Source: Candidatus Latescibacterota bacterium (GTDB lineage: Bacteria; JAAXHH01). Taken from it: a DNA stretch of 11,420 nucleotides. The notes under the pieces were generated by a model, which did not search any database, was not told where the DNA came from, and was given only the letters and a program-made list of their open reading frames with translations. How positions within the stretch are numbered: the first letter of the stretch is position 1; the number at the start of each line of letters is the position of its first letter. Of the stretch, positions 1 through 6,653 are shown in pieces. The stretch is taken from the NCBI GenBank assembly GCA_022821935.1, contig JAJECR010000105.1, positions 1-11,420 on the forward strand, given 5' to 3'. The position numbers and the translations under genes were made by a program.

Positions 1-390
1 CAGATCCTGAACCTGCTCCAGGACCTGCAGAACGAGCTGAACCTGACCTATATGTTCATCGCCCACAACCTGGCCGTCGTGGCCCACATCAGCGACCGCA
101 TCGGGGTCATGTACCTCGGCAGGCTCATCGAGGCGGGCCGGACCGACGAGGTGACGGACAACGCCCAACACCCCTATACGCAGAGCCTGCTTTCCGCGGT
201 ACCGGAGATCAGCAAGCGGCGCCAGAAACAGCGCATTCAGCTCACGGGCGACGTACCCAGTCCGGTCAACCCGCCCTCCGGCTGCCGCTTTCATCCCCGC
301 TGCCCCATCGCGAAGGCCGACTGCGCCGAGCACGAACCGGAACTCAAACAGAACGACAGCGGCCACTGGGTGGCCTGTCATTACGCCTGA
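1..390 (+). CDS. Oligopeptide/dipeptide ABC transporter ATP-binding protein, C-terminal part (OppF/DppF-like)
   Basis: The reading frame is open from base 1 and ends at TGA 388-390, so the gene begins before the window; 129 residues are visible. It would be a cytoplasmic ATPase subunit powering uptake of peptides or similar small solutes. Seen: the ABC H-loop segment FIAHNL (switch His at visible residue 22), the ABC tail with IEAGRTDEV, the HPYTQSLLSAVP block, and the C-terminal oligopeptide-transporter domain with GDVPSPVNPPSGC and the Cys-rich CRFHPRCP near residues 95-102. The GDVPSP..PPSGC wording fits the F-type subunit better than the D-type. The P-loop, signature and Walker B motifs lie upstream. 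It ends 29 bases before the sugar kinase gene on the same strand, so it may close a transporter operon or read into the next genes. The substrate cannot be told from this part. Confidence 0.93.
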   Translation, partial: QILNLLQDLQNELNLTYMFIAHNLAVVAHISDRIGVMYLGRLIEAGRTDEVTDNAQHPYTQSLLSAVPEISKRRQKQRIQLTGDVPSPVNPPSGCRFHPRCPIAKADCAEHEPELKQNDSGHWVACHYA

Positions 391-419
391 AGCCCCACGC
401 CTGCTCCATTAATCCGAAC

Positions 420-1496
420 ATGTCATCTTCCTTTTCCGGCGGGTCGGACCGAATGCGGTACGATGTCATTACATTCGGCGAGACGATGATCCGGTTTTCG
501 CCCGTCGACGGCCAGATGTTGGAACAGGCCGAATACCTGCGGGCGGACGCGGCGGGGACGGAATCCAACATGGCGGCGGCCCTGGCCAGGATGGGCGCCG
601 ACGTGGCCTGGGTCTCCGCCCTCCCCGATCATCCCGCCGGGCGATGGATCGCCTCCCGCCTGGCCCTGCACGGCGTGGACACGTCCCACGTGGCCTGGGT
701 GGATGGGCGGGCCGGCTGGTCTGAGCAGACTACGCGGGCCGGCCGGTCTGAGCAGTCTGAGCAGTCTACGCGGGCCATGCGGACTATGCGGACCATGCGG
801 GCCGGTGTATTCTTTCTAGAACCGGGTACGCCGCCGAGAGGGAGCCGGGTCGTGTATGACCGGGCCGGGTCCACCGCAACCGGACTGACGCCCGAGGTGT
901 TAGAAGACGTGCTGCGGGCGGGTGCCCGGATCGTACATACGTCCGGCATCACGGCTTCCCTCAGTCCCGCCTGCCTGGAGACGGTCGCCCGGATCCTGGG
1001 CAGCCGGAAGGAGCGGGGATACCGGACGTCTTTCGACATCAACTACCGGGCGAAGCTGTGGTCGCCCGAACGGGCCCGCGCCGTCCTGGAATCACTCCTG
1101 GAACAGGTCGACATCCTGGTGTCGACGTCCGACGACGCGGCGTTGATTTTCGGCATGGACGGCGCTCCGGAGGAGACCATTGACGCCCTGCACAGGCGGT
1201 TCGGAAACGGGATCATCGTGCTGACGCTGGCCGCGGGCGGTGCCGTGGGCTGGTCCGCGGAGACCGGGTTTCTCCATACCAGCCCCTATGCGGTGGAACC
1301 GGTCGACCGCCTTGGCGCCGGCGATGCCTTCGATGCGGGCCTGCTGTACGGCCTGCTGCGTGAAGATCTCCCTGCCGGGCTCGCATACGGCACCGCACTG
1401 GCCGCCCTGTCCTTTTCGGAACGGGGCGACATGACGTGGTCTACGCTCGAAGAAGTGAAAGGGCTGGTCCGCCGGGCCCGACCGGGTGGATCATGA
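420..1496 (+). CDS. kdgK: PfkB-family sugar kinase, probable 2-keto-3-deoxygluconate kinase, with a repeat insertion
   Basis: Ribokinase/PfkB-fold kinase, most likely phosphorylating 2-keto-3-deoxygluconate with ATP in uronate or Entner-Doudoroff type sugar breakdown. Seen: N-terminal YDVITFGETMIRFSP (residues 14-28), GTESN (46-50), a DINYR..LW block (206-214) typical of KDG kinases, and the C-terminal VDRLGAGDAF motif (295-304) with the catalytic Asp at 302 and its GAGD anion hole. Residues 97-129 are a low-complexity repeat absent from the family; without 30 residues of it the sequence reads DGRAGVFFLEPG, as expected. Total length is 358 residues. Start: ATG 420 has no clear ribosome binding site. 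ATG 453 (residue 12), which follows a G-rich stretch and begins MRYDVITFGE, matches the family start better and may be the true one. The substrate is inferred from motifs; another 2-keto sugar acid or fructose is possible. Confidence 0.88.
   Translation: MSSSFSGGSDRMRYDVITFGETMIRFSPVDGQMLEQAEYLRADAAGTESNMAAALARMGADVAWVSALPDHPAGRWIASRLALHGVDTSHVAWVDGRAGWSEQTTRAGRSEQSEQSTRAMRTMRTMRAGVFFLEPGTPPRGSRVVYDRAGSTATGLTPEVLEDVLRAGARIVHTSGITASLSPACLETVARILGSRKERGYRTSFDINYRAKLWSPERARAVLESLLEQVDILVSTSDDAALIFGMDGAPEETIDALHRRFGNGIIVLTLAAGGAVGWSAETGFLHTSPYAVEPVDRLGAGDAFDAGLLYGLLREDLPAGLAYGTALAALSFSERGDMTWSTLEEVKGLVRRARPGGS
708..806 (+). repeat. Nested in-frame tandem repeat inside the KDG kinase gene
   Basis: A codon-aligned nest of short repeats. 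Two copies of CGGGCCGGCYGGTCTGAGCAG start at 708 and 735, and each leads to an ACTACG or TCTACG end. Within the second copy the 9-mer TCTGAGCAG is duplicated (747-755 and 756-764). After 774 a 9-bp unit ATGCGGACY/ATGCGGGCC occurs three times (777-803). The protein reads as runs of SEQ, TRA and MRT. The RAG tripeptide flanks the insertion on both sides (residues 97-99 and 127-129). This looks like replication-slippage expansion; all periods are multiples of three, so the frame is kept. Confidence 0.9.
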
Positions 1497-1538
1497 AGAC
1501 GAAGGAATCTCAAAGGACAGGAAAACCCGGAGACGGCC

Positions 1539-2690
1539 ATGCAAACCGTTGGCATACTGACCCGCCGCGCACCCGATGAACAGGGTCGCCCCTTCGGTCC
1601 GCCCACCGGTTTCTTCGAGGAGTGCTGCAAGGCCGCGGCGGCGCTGGATCTGCGCACGGTCGTGTTCGACGCGGCGGACGTGGATTCCGGGGAGGGGACG
1701 GTGGCGCCGGCCACGGTCGTGGACGGCCGGTGGGTCGAATGCGGCCGCGAACCCTGGCCGGCGGTCATCTACGACCGGGCGCCCGTGCTGGACCCCGCCG
1801 GTTCTCCTGCCGCGGACCGCGCGCGGGGCCTGTTCGACCGGGCCGGCATCCCTTTTGTGAACCCCCGGTCCTTCATCCACCAGGCGGTGGACAAGATGGA
1901 AATCTGCCGGAGCATGGCGGCCGGCGGTGTCGCCGTACCGCGTACCGGATGCCTTGGCGAGCGTGCACTCCGGGCCTTCCTGGACCGGTACGATCACGTG
2001 TACGTCAAGCCGAGAGCGGGGTCGGGGGGAACGGGCGTCATGGAAATCGTTCGCTGCGGGGGCGGTCGCCATGTCATCAGGACGCTGGCCGCAACCTATG
2101 AATCATGGGGGGACCAGCCCGTCAGGGACCGGGTCATGGAACTGGCCGGACGGTTCCCCGGGGAGTCCCGCGGCTTTCTGGTGCAGCAGGGGATATCGGC
2201 CGAACCGGCCGACGACAGGCGCTTTCCGCGGTTCGACTTGCGGTTGCTCATGCAGAAGAATGGACAGGCGCGGTGGGTCCTGACCGGCCTGGCGGCCCGC
2301 GTCAGCCAGACGGGCGGCCCCACGACCAACCTGAGCAACGGCGCCCGGTCCGAGGAGGCGGAACCCGTGCTCGACACACTGTATGGCCGGCCACTCAGAG
2401 AGGAGATCCTGCACCGCGCCGCCGAGGCGTCATTCGCGGTGTGCGGAATCCTGGAATCGGAATTCGGACCCATCGGAGAGGTGGGCCTCGACATCGTGCC
2501 GGACGCCGCCGGCACGCCGTGGATTATCGAAATCAACGCCCGCCCCGGCCGGAACGTATTCAAGCGTATTGCCCACAGCGCGGATGTCCCCGCCCCGGCT
2601 CGTCTGCGTTACGGCGCGATCCGCCGCAGGGCGGTGGCCCGTCCCTTCGAATACGCGAAGACCCTGACCGGCAACGGGACGACCGCATGA
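1539..2690 (+). CDS. YheC/YheD-type ATP-grasp protein
   Basis: 383-residue ATP-grasp protein resembling the YheC/YheD family, named from Bacillus endospore coat-associated proteins of unknown reaction. ATP-grasp enzymes usually join a carboxylate to an amine or thiol using ATP. Seen: an N-terminal part with VIYDR (77-80), VNPRSFIHQAVDKMEIC (107-123), the ATP-binding VYVKPRAGSGGTG (154-166, Lys157), FDLRLLMQK (232-240), a RVSQTGGPTTNLSNG block (254-268) typical of this family, and the metal-binding set Asp318 (GLDIV), Glu331 and Asn333 in EINARPGR. Start ATG 1539 follows GGAG (1529-1532) at a 6-base spacing. The end overlaps folC by ATGA, so translation is probably coupled. No signal peptide is visible, so it is likely cytosolic. 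The family assignment rests on the C-terminal motifs; the substrate is unknown, and a relation to peptide or peptidoglycan-type ligation is only a guess. Confidence 0.82.
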   Translation: MQTVGILTRRAPDEQGRPFGPPTGFFEECCKAAAALDLRTVVFDAADVDSGEGTVAPATVVDGRWVECGREPWPAVIYDRAPVLDPAGSPAADRARGLFDRAGIPFVNPRSFIHQAVDKMEICRSMAAGGVAVPRTGCLGERALRAFLDRYDHVYVKPRAGSGGTGVMEIVRCGGGRHVIRTLAATYESWGDQPVRDRVMELAGRFPGESRGFLVQQGISAEPADDRRFPRFDLRLLMQKNGQARWVLTGLAARVSQTGGPTTNLSNGARSEEAEPVLDTLYGRPLREEILHRAAEASFAVCGILESEFGPIGEVGLDIVPDAAGTPWIIEINARPGRNVFKRIAHSADVPAPARLRYGAIRRRAVARPFEYAKTLTGNGTTA

Positions 2691-4030
2691 CCTACAAAGA
2701 GACGTTGGACTATCTCTACGGATTCGTGGACTTCGAACAGCAGCCGGGTGCCGCGCCGGAACGCATGGACCTGGCGGGCATCGGCGCCCTGACGGAAGCC
2801 CTGGGCCATCCCGAGCGGCATTGGAAATCGGTGCACGTGGCGGGAACCAAGGGGAAGGGGTCCACCGCCGCCATGATCGCGGCCATCGTCCGCGAGAGCG
2901 GCTACCGCGTGGGTCTGTACACATCGCCCCACCTCGTCTCGTTGCGCGAACGCATCCAGGTCGACGGCGTGCCGATATCGGAGCCGGAATTCGCGGAACT
3001 CGCGGAGCGCGCCCGTCCCGCTATTGATGGAATCCAGCCGGGGAAGGAAGGCATGGGTTCCTTTTTTGATATACTCACGGCCCTGTCCTTTGTGTATTTT
3101 AAGGAGCGCCGGGTCGACCTGGCGGTGATCGAATGCGGACTTGGCGGACGACTGGATTCGACCAATGTCATTCATCCCCTGGTCTGTGCGATTACGCCTA
3201 TTGGACTGGACCACACGGACCGGCTCGGCGGGACGATCGCGGAAATAGCCCGCGAGAAGGCCGGGATCGTAAAAAACGGCGCCTGTACCATCACCGCCGC
3301 CCAGACGCGGGAAGCTTCGGAGGTTATCCGGGAGGCGTGCCGGCTCCGGTCGAGTGCCCTGGTGGAGGTGGGCGTCGACGTGAAGTACGCGCATAAGGAA
3401 GAAGCAGTCGGCCGGCAGGTGGTCGACATCGAGACCGACGCCGGACGGTATGAAGGCCTCACGCTACCCCTGTCCGGGGCATACCAGGCCGGAAACGCCG
3501 CCACGGCGGTGGCTGTGGCGGAGGCGTTGGCCGAACGGGGCATGGAGATAACGCGCAGCGCCGTTCGACGCGGCCTGTCCGCCCTTCGCCTGCCGGGCCG
3601 CATGCAGGTTCTGCAGGACCGGCCGTGGGTGGTGCTTGACGGCGCCCACAATGTGCTGGCGGCTGAAAACCTGACGGACAGCCTGCGCCGAGTGTTCTCG
3701 GCCCGGCGCGTCATAGTTGTGATGTCCGCGCACCGCGACAAGGCGGTCGGCGCGCTGTGCCGGGTCATCGCGCGGTGCGCCGACGAGGTTTTCGTCCCCG
3801 AGCGGCGTGTTATGCGAAGCCGGCAGGCTGACCCCCGCGAAGTGGCGGAAGCCCTCAGAAGTTGGGGCACGCCGGCGCGGACAGCGCCTTCGGTGGCAAC
3901 GGCCATCGCGGAGGCGCGGGCCCTGGCGCAACAGGACGACCTGGTCCTCGTGACGGGATGTTTCGCGCTGGTGGGCGAGGCGCTGGAGGTACTGTGCGAA
4001 TTGGAACCCGAAGAGACGCGCAGTCGTTGA
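2687..4030 (+). CDS. folC: Folylpolyglutamate synthase / dihydrofolate synthase
   Basis: Mur-ligase-fold enzyme of 447 residues that adds glutamate to dihydropteroate and/or folates using ATP, in the cytosol. Seen: P-loop GTKGKGS (53-59), TSPHL (79-83), the family stretch ECGLGGRLDSTN (149-160), ITPIGLDHTDRLGGT (169-183), KAGIVK (191-196, with the lysine region expected to be carbamylated), GAYQAGN (264-270), LPGRM (302-306) and the C-terminal-domain LDGAHN (317-322). Length is usual for FolC. Start: ATG 2687 overlaps the stop of the ATP-grasp gene as ATGA and gives the family N-terminus MTYKETLDYLYGF. The frame stays open upstream to about 2105, but that part is a shadow of the preceding gene. 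Whether it has one or both FolC activities cannot be read from the sequence. Confidence 0.96.
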   Translation: MTYKETLDYLYGFVDFEQQPGAAPERMDLAGIGALTEALGHPERHWKSVHVAGTKGKGSTAAMIAAIVRESGYRVGLYTSPHLVSLRERIQVDGVPISEPEFAELAERARPAIDGIQPGKEGMGSFFDILTALSFVYFKERRVDLAVIECGLGGRLDSTNVIHPLVCAITPIGLDHTDRLGGTIAEIAREKAGIVKNGACTITAAQTREASEVIREACRLRSSALVEVGVDVKYAHKEEAVGRQVVDIETDAGRYEGLTLPLSGAYQAGNAATAVAVAEALAERGMEITRSAVRRGLSALRLPGRMQVLQDRPWVVLDGAHNVLAAENLTDSLRRVFSARRVIVVMSAHRDKAVGALCRVIARCADEVFVPERRVMRSRQADPREVAEALRSWGTPARTAPSVATAIAEARALAQQDDLVLVTGCFALVGEALEVLCELEPEETRSR

Positions 4031-4058
4031 AAAGCATCATACCGGAAGGCGGTAGCAT

Positions 4059-5636
4059 ATGAACGCAGACAATCAGGCAAGAGGTACCGCACCGGGCTGT
4101 CCGGTCCTGAAGCTGGCCCTTTGCGTCCTCTATCTTTTCGTTCCCGGAATCACCATGGCCGTGGCGCAGCAGTCCGCCGTGGCCGTGGCGCAGCCATCCG
4201 CCGAGGCATTACAGCAGTCGGCTGAATCGGCCGCCGGAGCGGTTCAGTCGGGCGCGGCGGCCGCCCCTGAAGCCGCTGGTCCGCCTGTTCCGCCTGTTCC
4301 GCCTGTTCCGCAGAGGCCGGACACCACCCTGACGGCCGAGCAACGCCAGCAGGCGGCGGTGCAGCAGTTTCTGACCACCATCGCCCTCGCGAAGAACAAC
4401 CTGGGCGCCGTATATTACGCACAGGGGCTGTATGACAGTGCCCGGGTCCACATCGAACATGCCCTGGAGGTCGCGCCCGGGTTCGCCGCCGCCAACCTTA
4501 CGCTGGGTCTCATCCACTACGCCGAAGGGGAAATGGATGCGGCACTGGCGGCTTTCAAGAAGACCGTGGAGGACGATTCGCTTAGCGTCGCGCGCATGAG
4601 CATCGTCCCGCCCGATACAGTCTACGCCTGGGCCAGGAGCCAGTACGACAACCTGATGGAGGGGCCTCCGGACCTGGCCGCCGCCCACACCGCCATGGCG
4701 ATCGTATACAACCAGGGCGGGTACCTGAATGAAGCGGTCCACCATTACCGGCAGGCTATTGAGAACGATTCCTCCTACGTCGACGCCTATACGAATCTCG
4801 GCAAGGTCTATACCGACACCGAGGAATACGAAGAGGCGGCCGATGCGTACGAGAAGGTGCTCACCCTGTCTCCCCCGGAGGACCAGCTGGCCAGGATCCA
4901 CCTCAATCTCGGCGTTTCATACATGGGTATGGACCGCGTCGACGACGCGATAGGGGAATGGAAGCGGGCCGTTGAACTGTCGCCGGACTACATGGACGCC
5001 TACATGAACCTGGGCACTGCTTATCAGAGCAAGAGTATGCCCGACAGCACGCGCGCGGTCTGGGAAAGGGCCCTGGAAGTCGGCGGCCGGTCCGTCGTGC
5101 CCCGCGTGGCGCTTGGCCGCCTGGCACTGGCCGAAGGCCGTCTGTCCGATGCCCTGAGTTACTACAGTGAAATACTCGACCTGGGAGCGAGAGACCCGCG
5201 TATTTACGCCGAAACCGCCTTGATTCACGAGCGGCGGGAGGACTTCGACCAGGCGATCGTTCACTACGAGCAGGCCCTCGAACTGGCACCCGAAACCGCC
5301 CAGTTGAAGGCCGCGTTGAACCGGGTCAGGCGGATCGTGGAAGATCGGGCGAAGGCCATCGAATCCAACAAGATCCGCGTGCGCCAGATCGTCGTCGTTA
5401 CCCGGGCGGAAGCGGACGCCGTGATGGAACGGTTGACAGCCGGGGCCGATTTCGCCGAACTGGCCCGGGAAACATCCATCGATTCGAGTAGGGACAGCGG
5501 AGGCGATCTCGGGTTCTTCGGTCCGGGCGAAATGATTCCGGAATTCGAGGCGGCTGCGATGGGGCTGGAAGTCGGGGAATTGAGCGGAGTCGTGGAGACG
5601 GCCATGGGGTTTCACATCATCAAGCGAATCGAATAG
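4059..5636 (+). CDS. Exported TPR protein with C-terminal parvulin (PpiC) domain
   Basis: 525 residues. An N-terminal hydrophobic segment (about 16-34) followed by AVA-QQ suggests Sec export with cleavage near residue 36, so the protein probably acts in the periplasm or envelope. Residues 37-100 are Ala/Gln/Pro-rich linker with tandem repeats. About seven or eight tetratricopeptide units follow (roughly 106-173 and 206-413), recognisable by NLG, A.Y, EEA..AYEK and LSP spacing. Residues 439-525 match a PpiC/parvulin prolyl isomerase: FAELARE, GGDLGFFGPGEMIPEFE (481-497) and GFHIIK (517-522). The usual VRARHILV opening reads IRVRQIVVV here, so the first conserved His is Gln443; the last His (519) remains. 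No SurA/PrsA-type N-terminal chaperone domain is present. GGAAGG (4044-4049) lies 9 bases before the ATG. It may act as a scaffold or chaperone in envelope assembly; real isomerase activity is uncertain. Confidence 0.9.
   Translation: MNADNQARGTAPGCPVLKLALCVLYLFVPGITMAVAQQSAVAVAQPSAEALQQSAESAAGAVQSGAAAAPEAAGPPVPPVPPVPQRPDTTLTAEQRQQAAVQQFLTTIALAKNNLGAVYYAQGLYDSARVHIEHALEVAPGFAAANLTLGLIHYAEGEMDAALAAFKKTVEDDSLSVARMSIVPPDTVYAWARSQYDNLMEGPPDLAAAHTAMAIVYNQGGYLNEAVHHYRQAIENDSSYVDAYTNLGKVYTDTEEYEEAADAYEKVLTLSPPEDQLARIHLNLGVSYMGMDRVDDAIGEWKRAVELSPDYMDAYMNLGTAYQSKSMPDSTRAVWERALEVGGRSVVPRVALGRLALAEGRLSDALSYYSEILDLGARDPRIYAETALIHERREDFDQAIVHYEQALELAPETAQLKAALNRVRRIVEDRAKAIESNKIRVRQIVVVTRAEADAVMERLTAGADFAELARETSIDSSRDSGGDLGFFGPGEMIPEFEAAAMGLEVGELSGVVETAMGFHIIKRIE
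4158..4205 (+). repeat. 24-bp in-frame duplication
   Basis: Two adjacent 24-bp copies (4158-4181 and 4182-4205) encoding AVAQQSAV and AVAQPSAE, just after the predicted signal peptide of the TPR-parvulin protein. They lengthen the Ala/Gln-rich linker and overlap the predicted cleavage site, so a second AVAQ site is created. Confidence 0.75.
4281..4310 (+). repeat. 9-bp tandem repeat encoding PPV units
   Basis: Three perfect copies of CCGCCTGTT (4281-4289, 4290-4298, 4299-4307) plus CCG, in frame and encoding PPVPPVPPVP. It lies in the linker between the signal peptide and the first TPR. A Pro-rich stretch is a plausible rigid spacer holding the TPR array away from the export signal. Confidence 0.9.
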
Positions 5637-5717
5637 CCGGCGGCGCGAAAGACCGGTCCCATGCGGAGTCCCACCCGGGATCGCAAGGGACAGTCCCGAA
5701 GAAGGAAGCGTGCTGAA

Positions 5718-6638
5718 ATGGAGCAGGTCGTCATCATCGGAGGGGGGCCGGCGGGATACACGGCGGCCCTGTACGCCGCACGGGCGAACCTGTCGCCTGT
5801 CGTGTTGACAGGCAGCACGATCGGCGGCCAGTTGTCGCTTACCAGCGAGATCGAGAACTTCCCGGGATTCCCCGAAAGCCTGGGCGGCATGGATCTCATG
5901 GATCGCATGCGGCAGCAGGCCGAACGCTTTGGCGCGGTCATGAAGTACGAGGAAGTCACCTCGGTGGATTTCGATCCGGGGGCGCACAGGATACGAACGG
6001 ACCAGGGCGAATACACGGCGAAGACCGTGGTGATCAGCACCGGTTCGTCGCCGCGGCTGCTCGACGTGCCTGGCGAGGATACCTTCTTCGGCCGGGGCGT
6101 GTCTACCTGCGCGACCTGCGACGGTGCATTCTACCGGGACAGGAAAGTCGCGGTAGTGGGCGGAGGAGACAGCGCCATGGAGGAAGGCCTCTTCCTGACC
6201 CGGTTCGCAAGCCAGGTCTGGATCATACACCGCCGGCACGAATTGCGGGCGAGCCGGATCATGCAGGAAAGGGCCCTGGAACATCCGAAGATCACGTTCC
6301 TTTGGGGATCCGTGGTCGACGAGGTGCTGGGTGAAGCCGCCGGTGTGACCGGTGTGCGCGTGCGAGAACTGGAAACGGACCGGGTGGACGACCTGGACGC
6401 CGAGGGCCTTTTCATCGCCATCGGTCATACGCCCAATACGGCCCTGTTCGAGGGCAAGCTGGACGTGGATGAACAGGGATACATCCTGACCGACCGGAGG
6501 CAGCACACCAGCGTCCCCGGCGTGTTCGCGGGCGGGGACGTGCAGGACCACGTATACCGCCAGGCCGTCACGGCGGCAGGGACGGGCTGTGCCGCCGCCA
6601 TGGAAGCGGAGAAGTACATCGCTGAAAACGGGGGTTAG
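5718..6638 (+). CDS. trxB: Thioredoxin reductase (NADPH)
   Basis: 306-residue cytosolic flavoprotein that reduces thioredoxin with NADPH. Seen: FAD-binding GGGPAGYTAALYAARA (8-23), IGGQL (35-39), ENFPGFPE (46-53), the redox-active CATC (131-134) followed by DG, the NADPH-binding VVGGGDSAMEE (146-156), HRR (171-173), and the C-terminal GGDVQD..YRQ.VTAAGTGC FAD block. Length is normal for bacterial low-molecular-weight TrxB. Start: ATG 5718 gives the standard MEQVVIIGGGPAG; AAGGAAG (5702-5708) lies 9 bases upstream. The frame is open back to 5661, but that adds a basic tail without family support. It follows the TPR-parvulin gene by 81 bases with no clear terminator, so co-transcription is possible. 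It converges on the serine acetyltransferase gene. Confidence 0.96.
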   Translation: MEQVVIIGGGPAGYTAALYAARANLSPVVLTGSTIGGQLSLTSEIENFPGFPESLGGMDLMDRMRQQAERFGAVMKYEEVTSVDFDPGAHRIRTDQGEYTAKTVVISTGSSPRLLDVPGEDTFFGRGVSTCATCDGAFYRDRKVAVVGGGDSAMEEGLFLTRFASQVWIIHRRHELRASRIMQERALEHPKITFLWGSVVDEVLGEAAGVTGVRVRELETDRVDDLDAEGLFIAIGHTPNTALFEGKLDVDEQGYILTDRRQHTSVPGVFAGGDVQDHVYRQAVTAAGTGCAAAMEAEKYIAENGG

Positions 6639-6640
6639 GT

Positions 6641-6652
6641 CGGGCTGGCCCG
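6641..6652. terminator. Possible small bidirectional hairpin between trxB and cysE
   Basis: CGGGCTGGCCCG forms a four to five pair GC hairpin in the middle of the 15-bp gap between the two convergent stop codons, so it could fold in both transcripts. There is no T-run on either side and the loop is only 2 to 4 bases, so an intrinsic terminator is weakly supported and chance is likely in such GC-rich DNA. Confidence 0.22.
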
Positions 6653-6653
6653 G

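Noticed and set aside
708..806. CRISPR-like or mobile repeat reading of the array in the kinase gene
   Set aside because: Units are 9 to 36 bp, directly adjacent, without unique spacers, and keep the kinase reading frame.
2105..2686. Upstream extension of the folC frame
   Set aside because: It overlaps the ATP-grasp gene in another frame. Its translation is Gly/Arg/Pro-rich and unlike FolC, whose normal N-terminus begins at 2687.
3172..4092. 306-codon minus-strand frame
   Set aside because: A shadow of folC, rich in Arg, Ser and Thr in the way antisense translations of GC-rich genes are.
5661..5717. Upstream start for trxB
   Set aside because: It adds a basic 19-residue tail with no family support. 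ATG 5718 has a good ribosome binding site and the standard N-terminus.
5637..5717. GGGACAGTCCC inverted repeat between the TPR-parvulin and trxB genes as a terminator
   Set aside because: The stem is only four to five pairs with a 1 to 3 base loop and no T-run follows.
4917..6551. 544-codon open frame on the minus strand
   Set aside because: It lies antisense to the TPR-parvulin and trxB genes, which have clear family motifs. It shows no recognisable domain. Long antisense frames are expected in GC-rich coding DNA.
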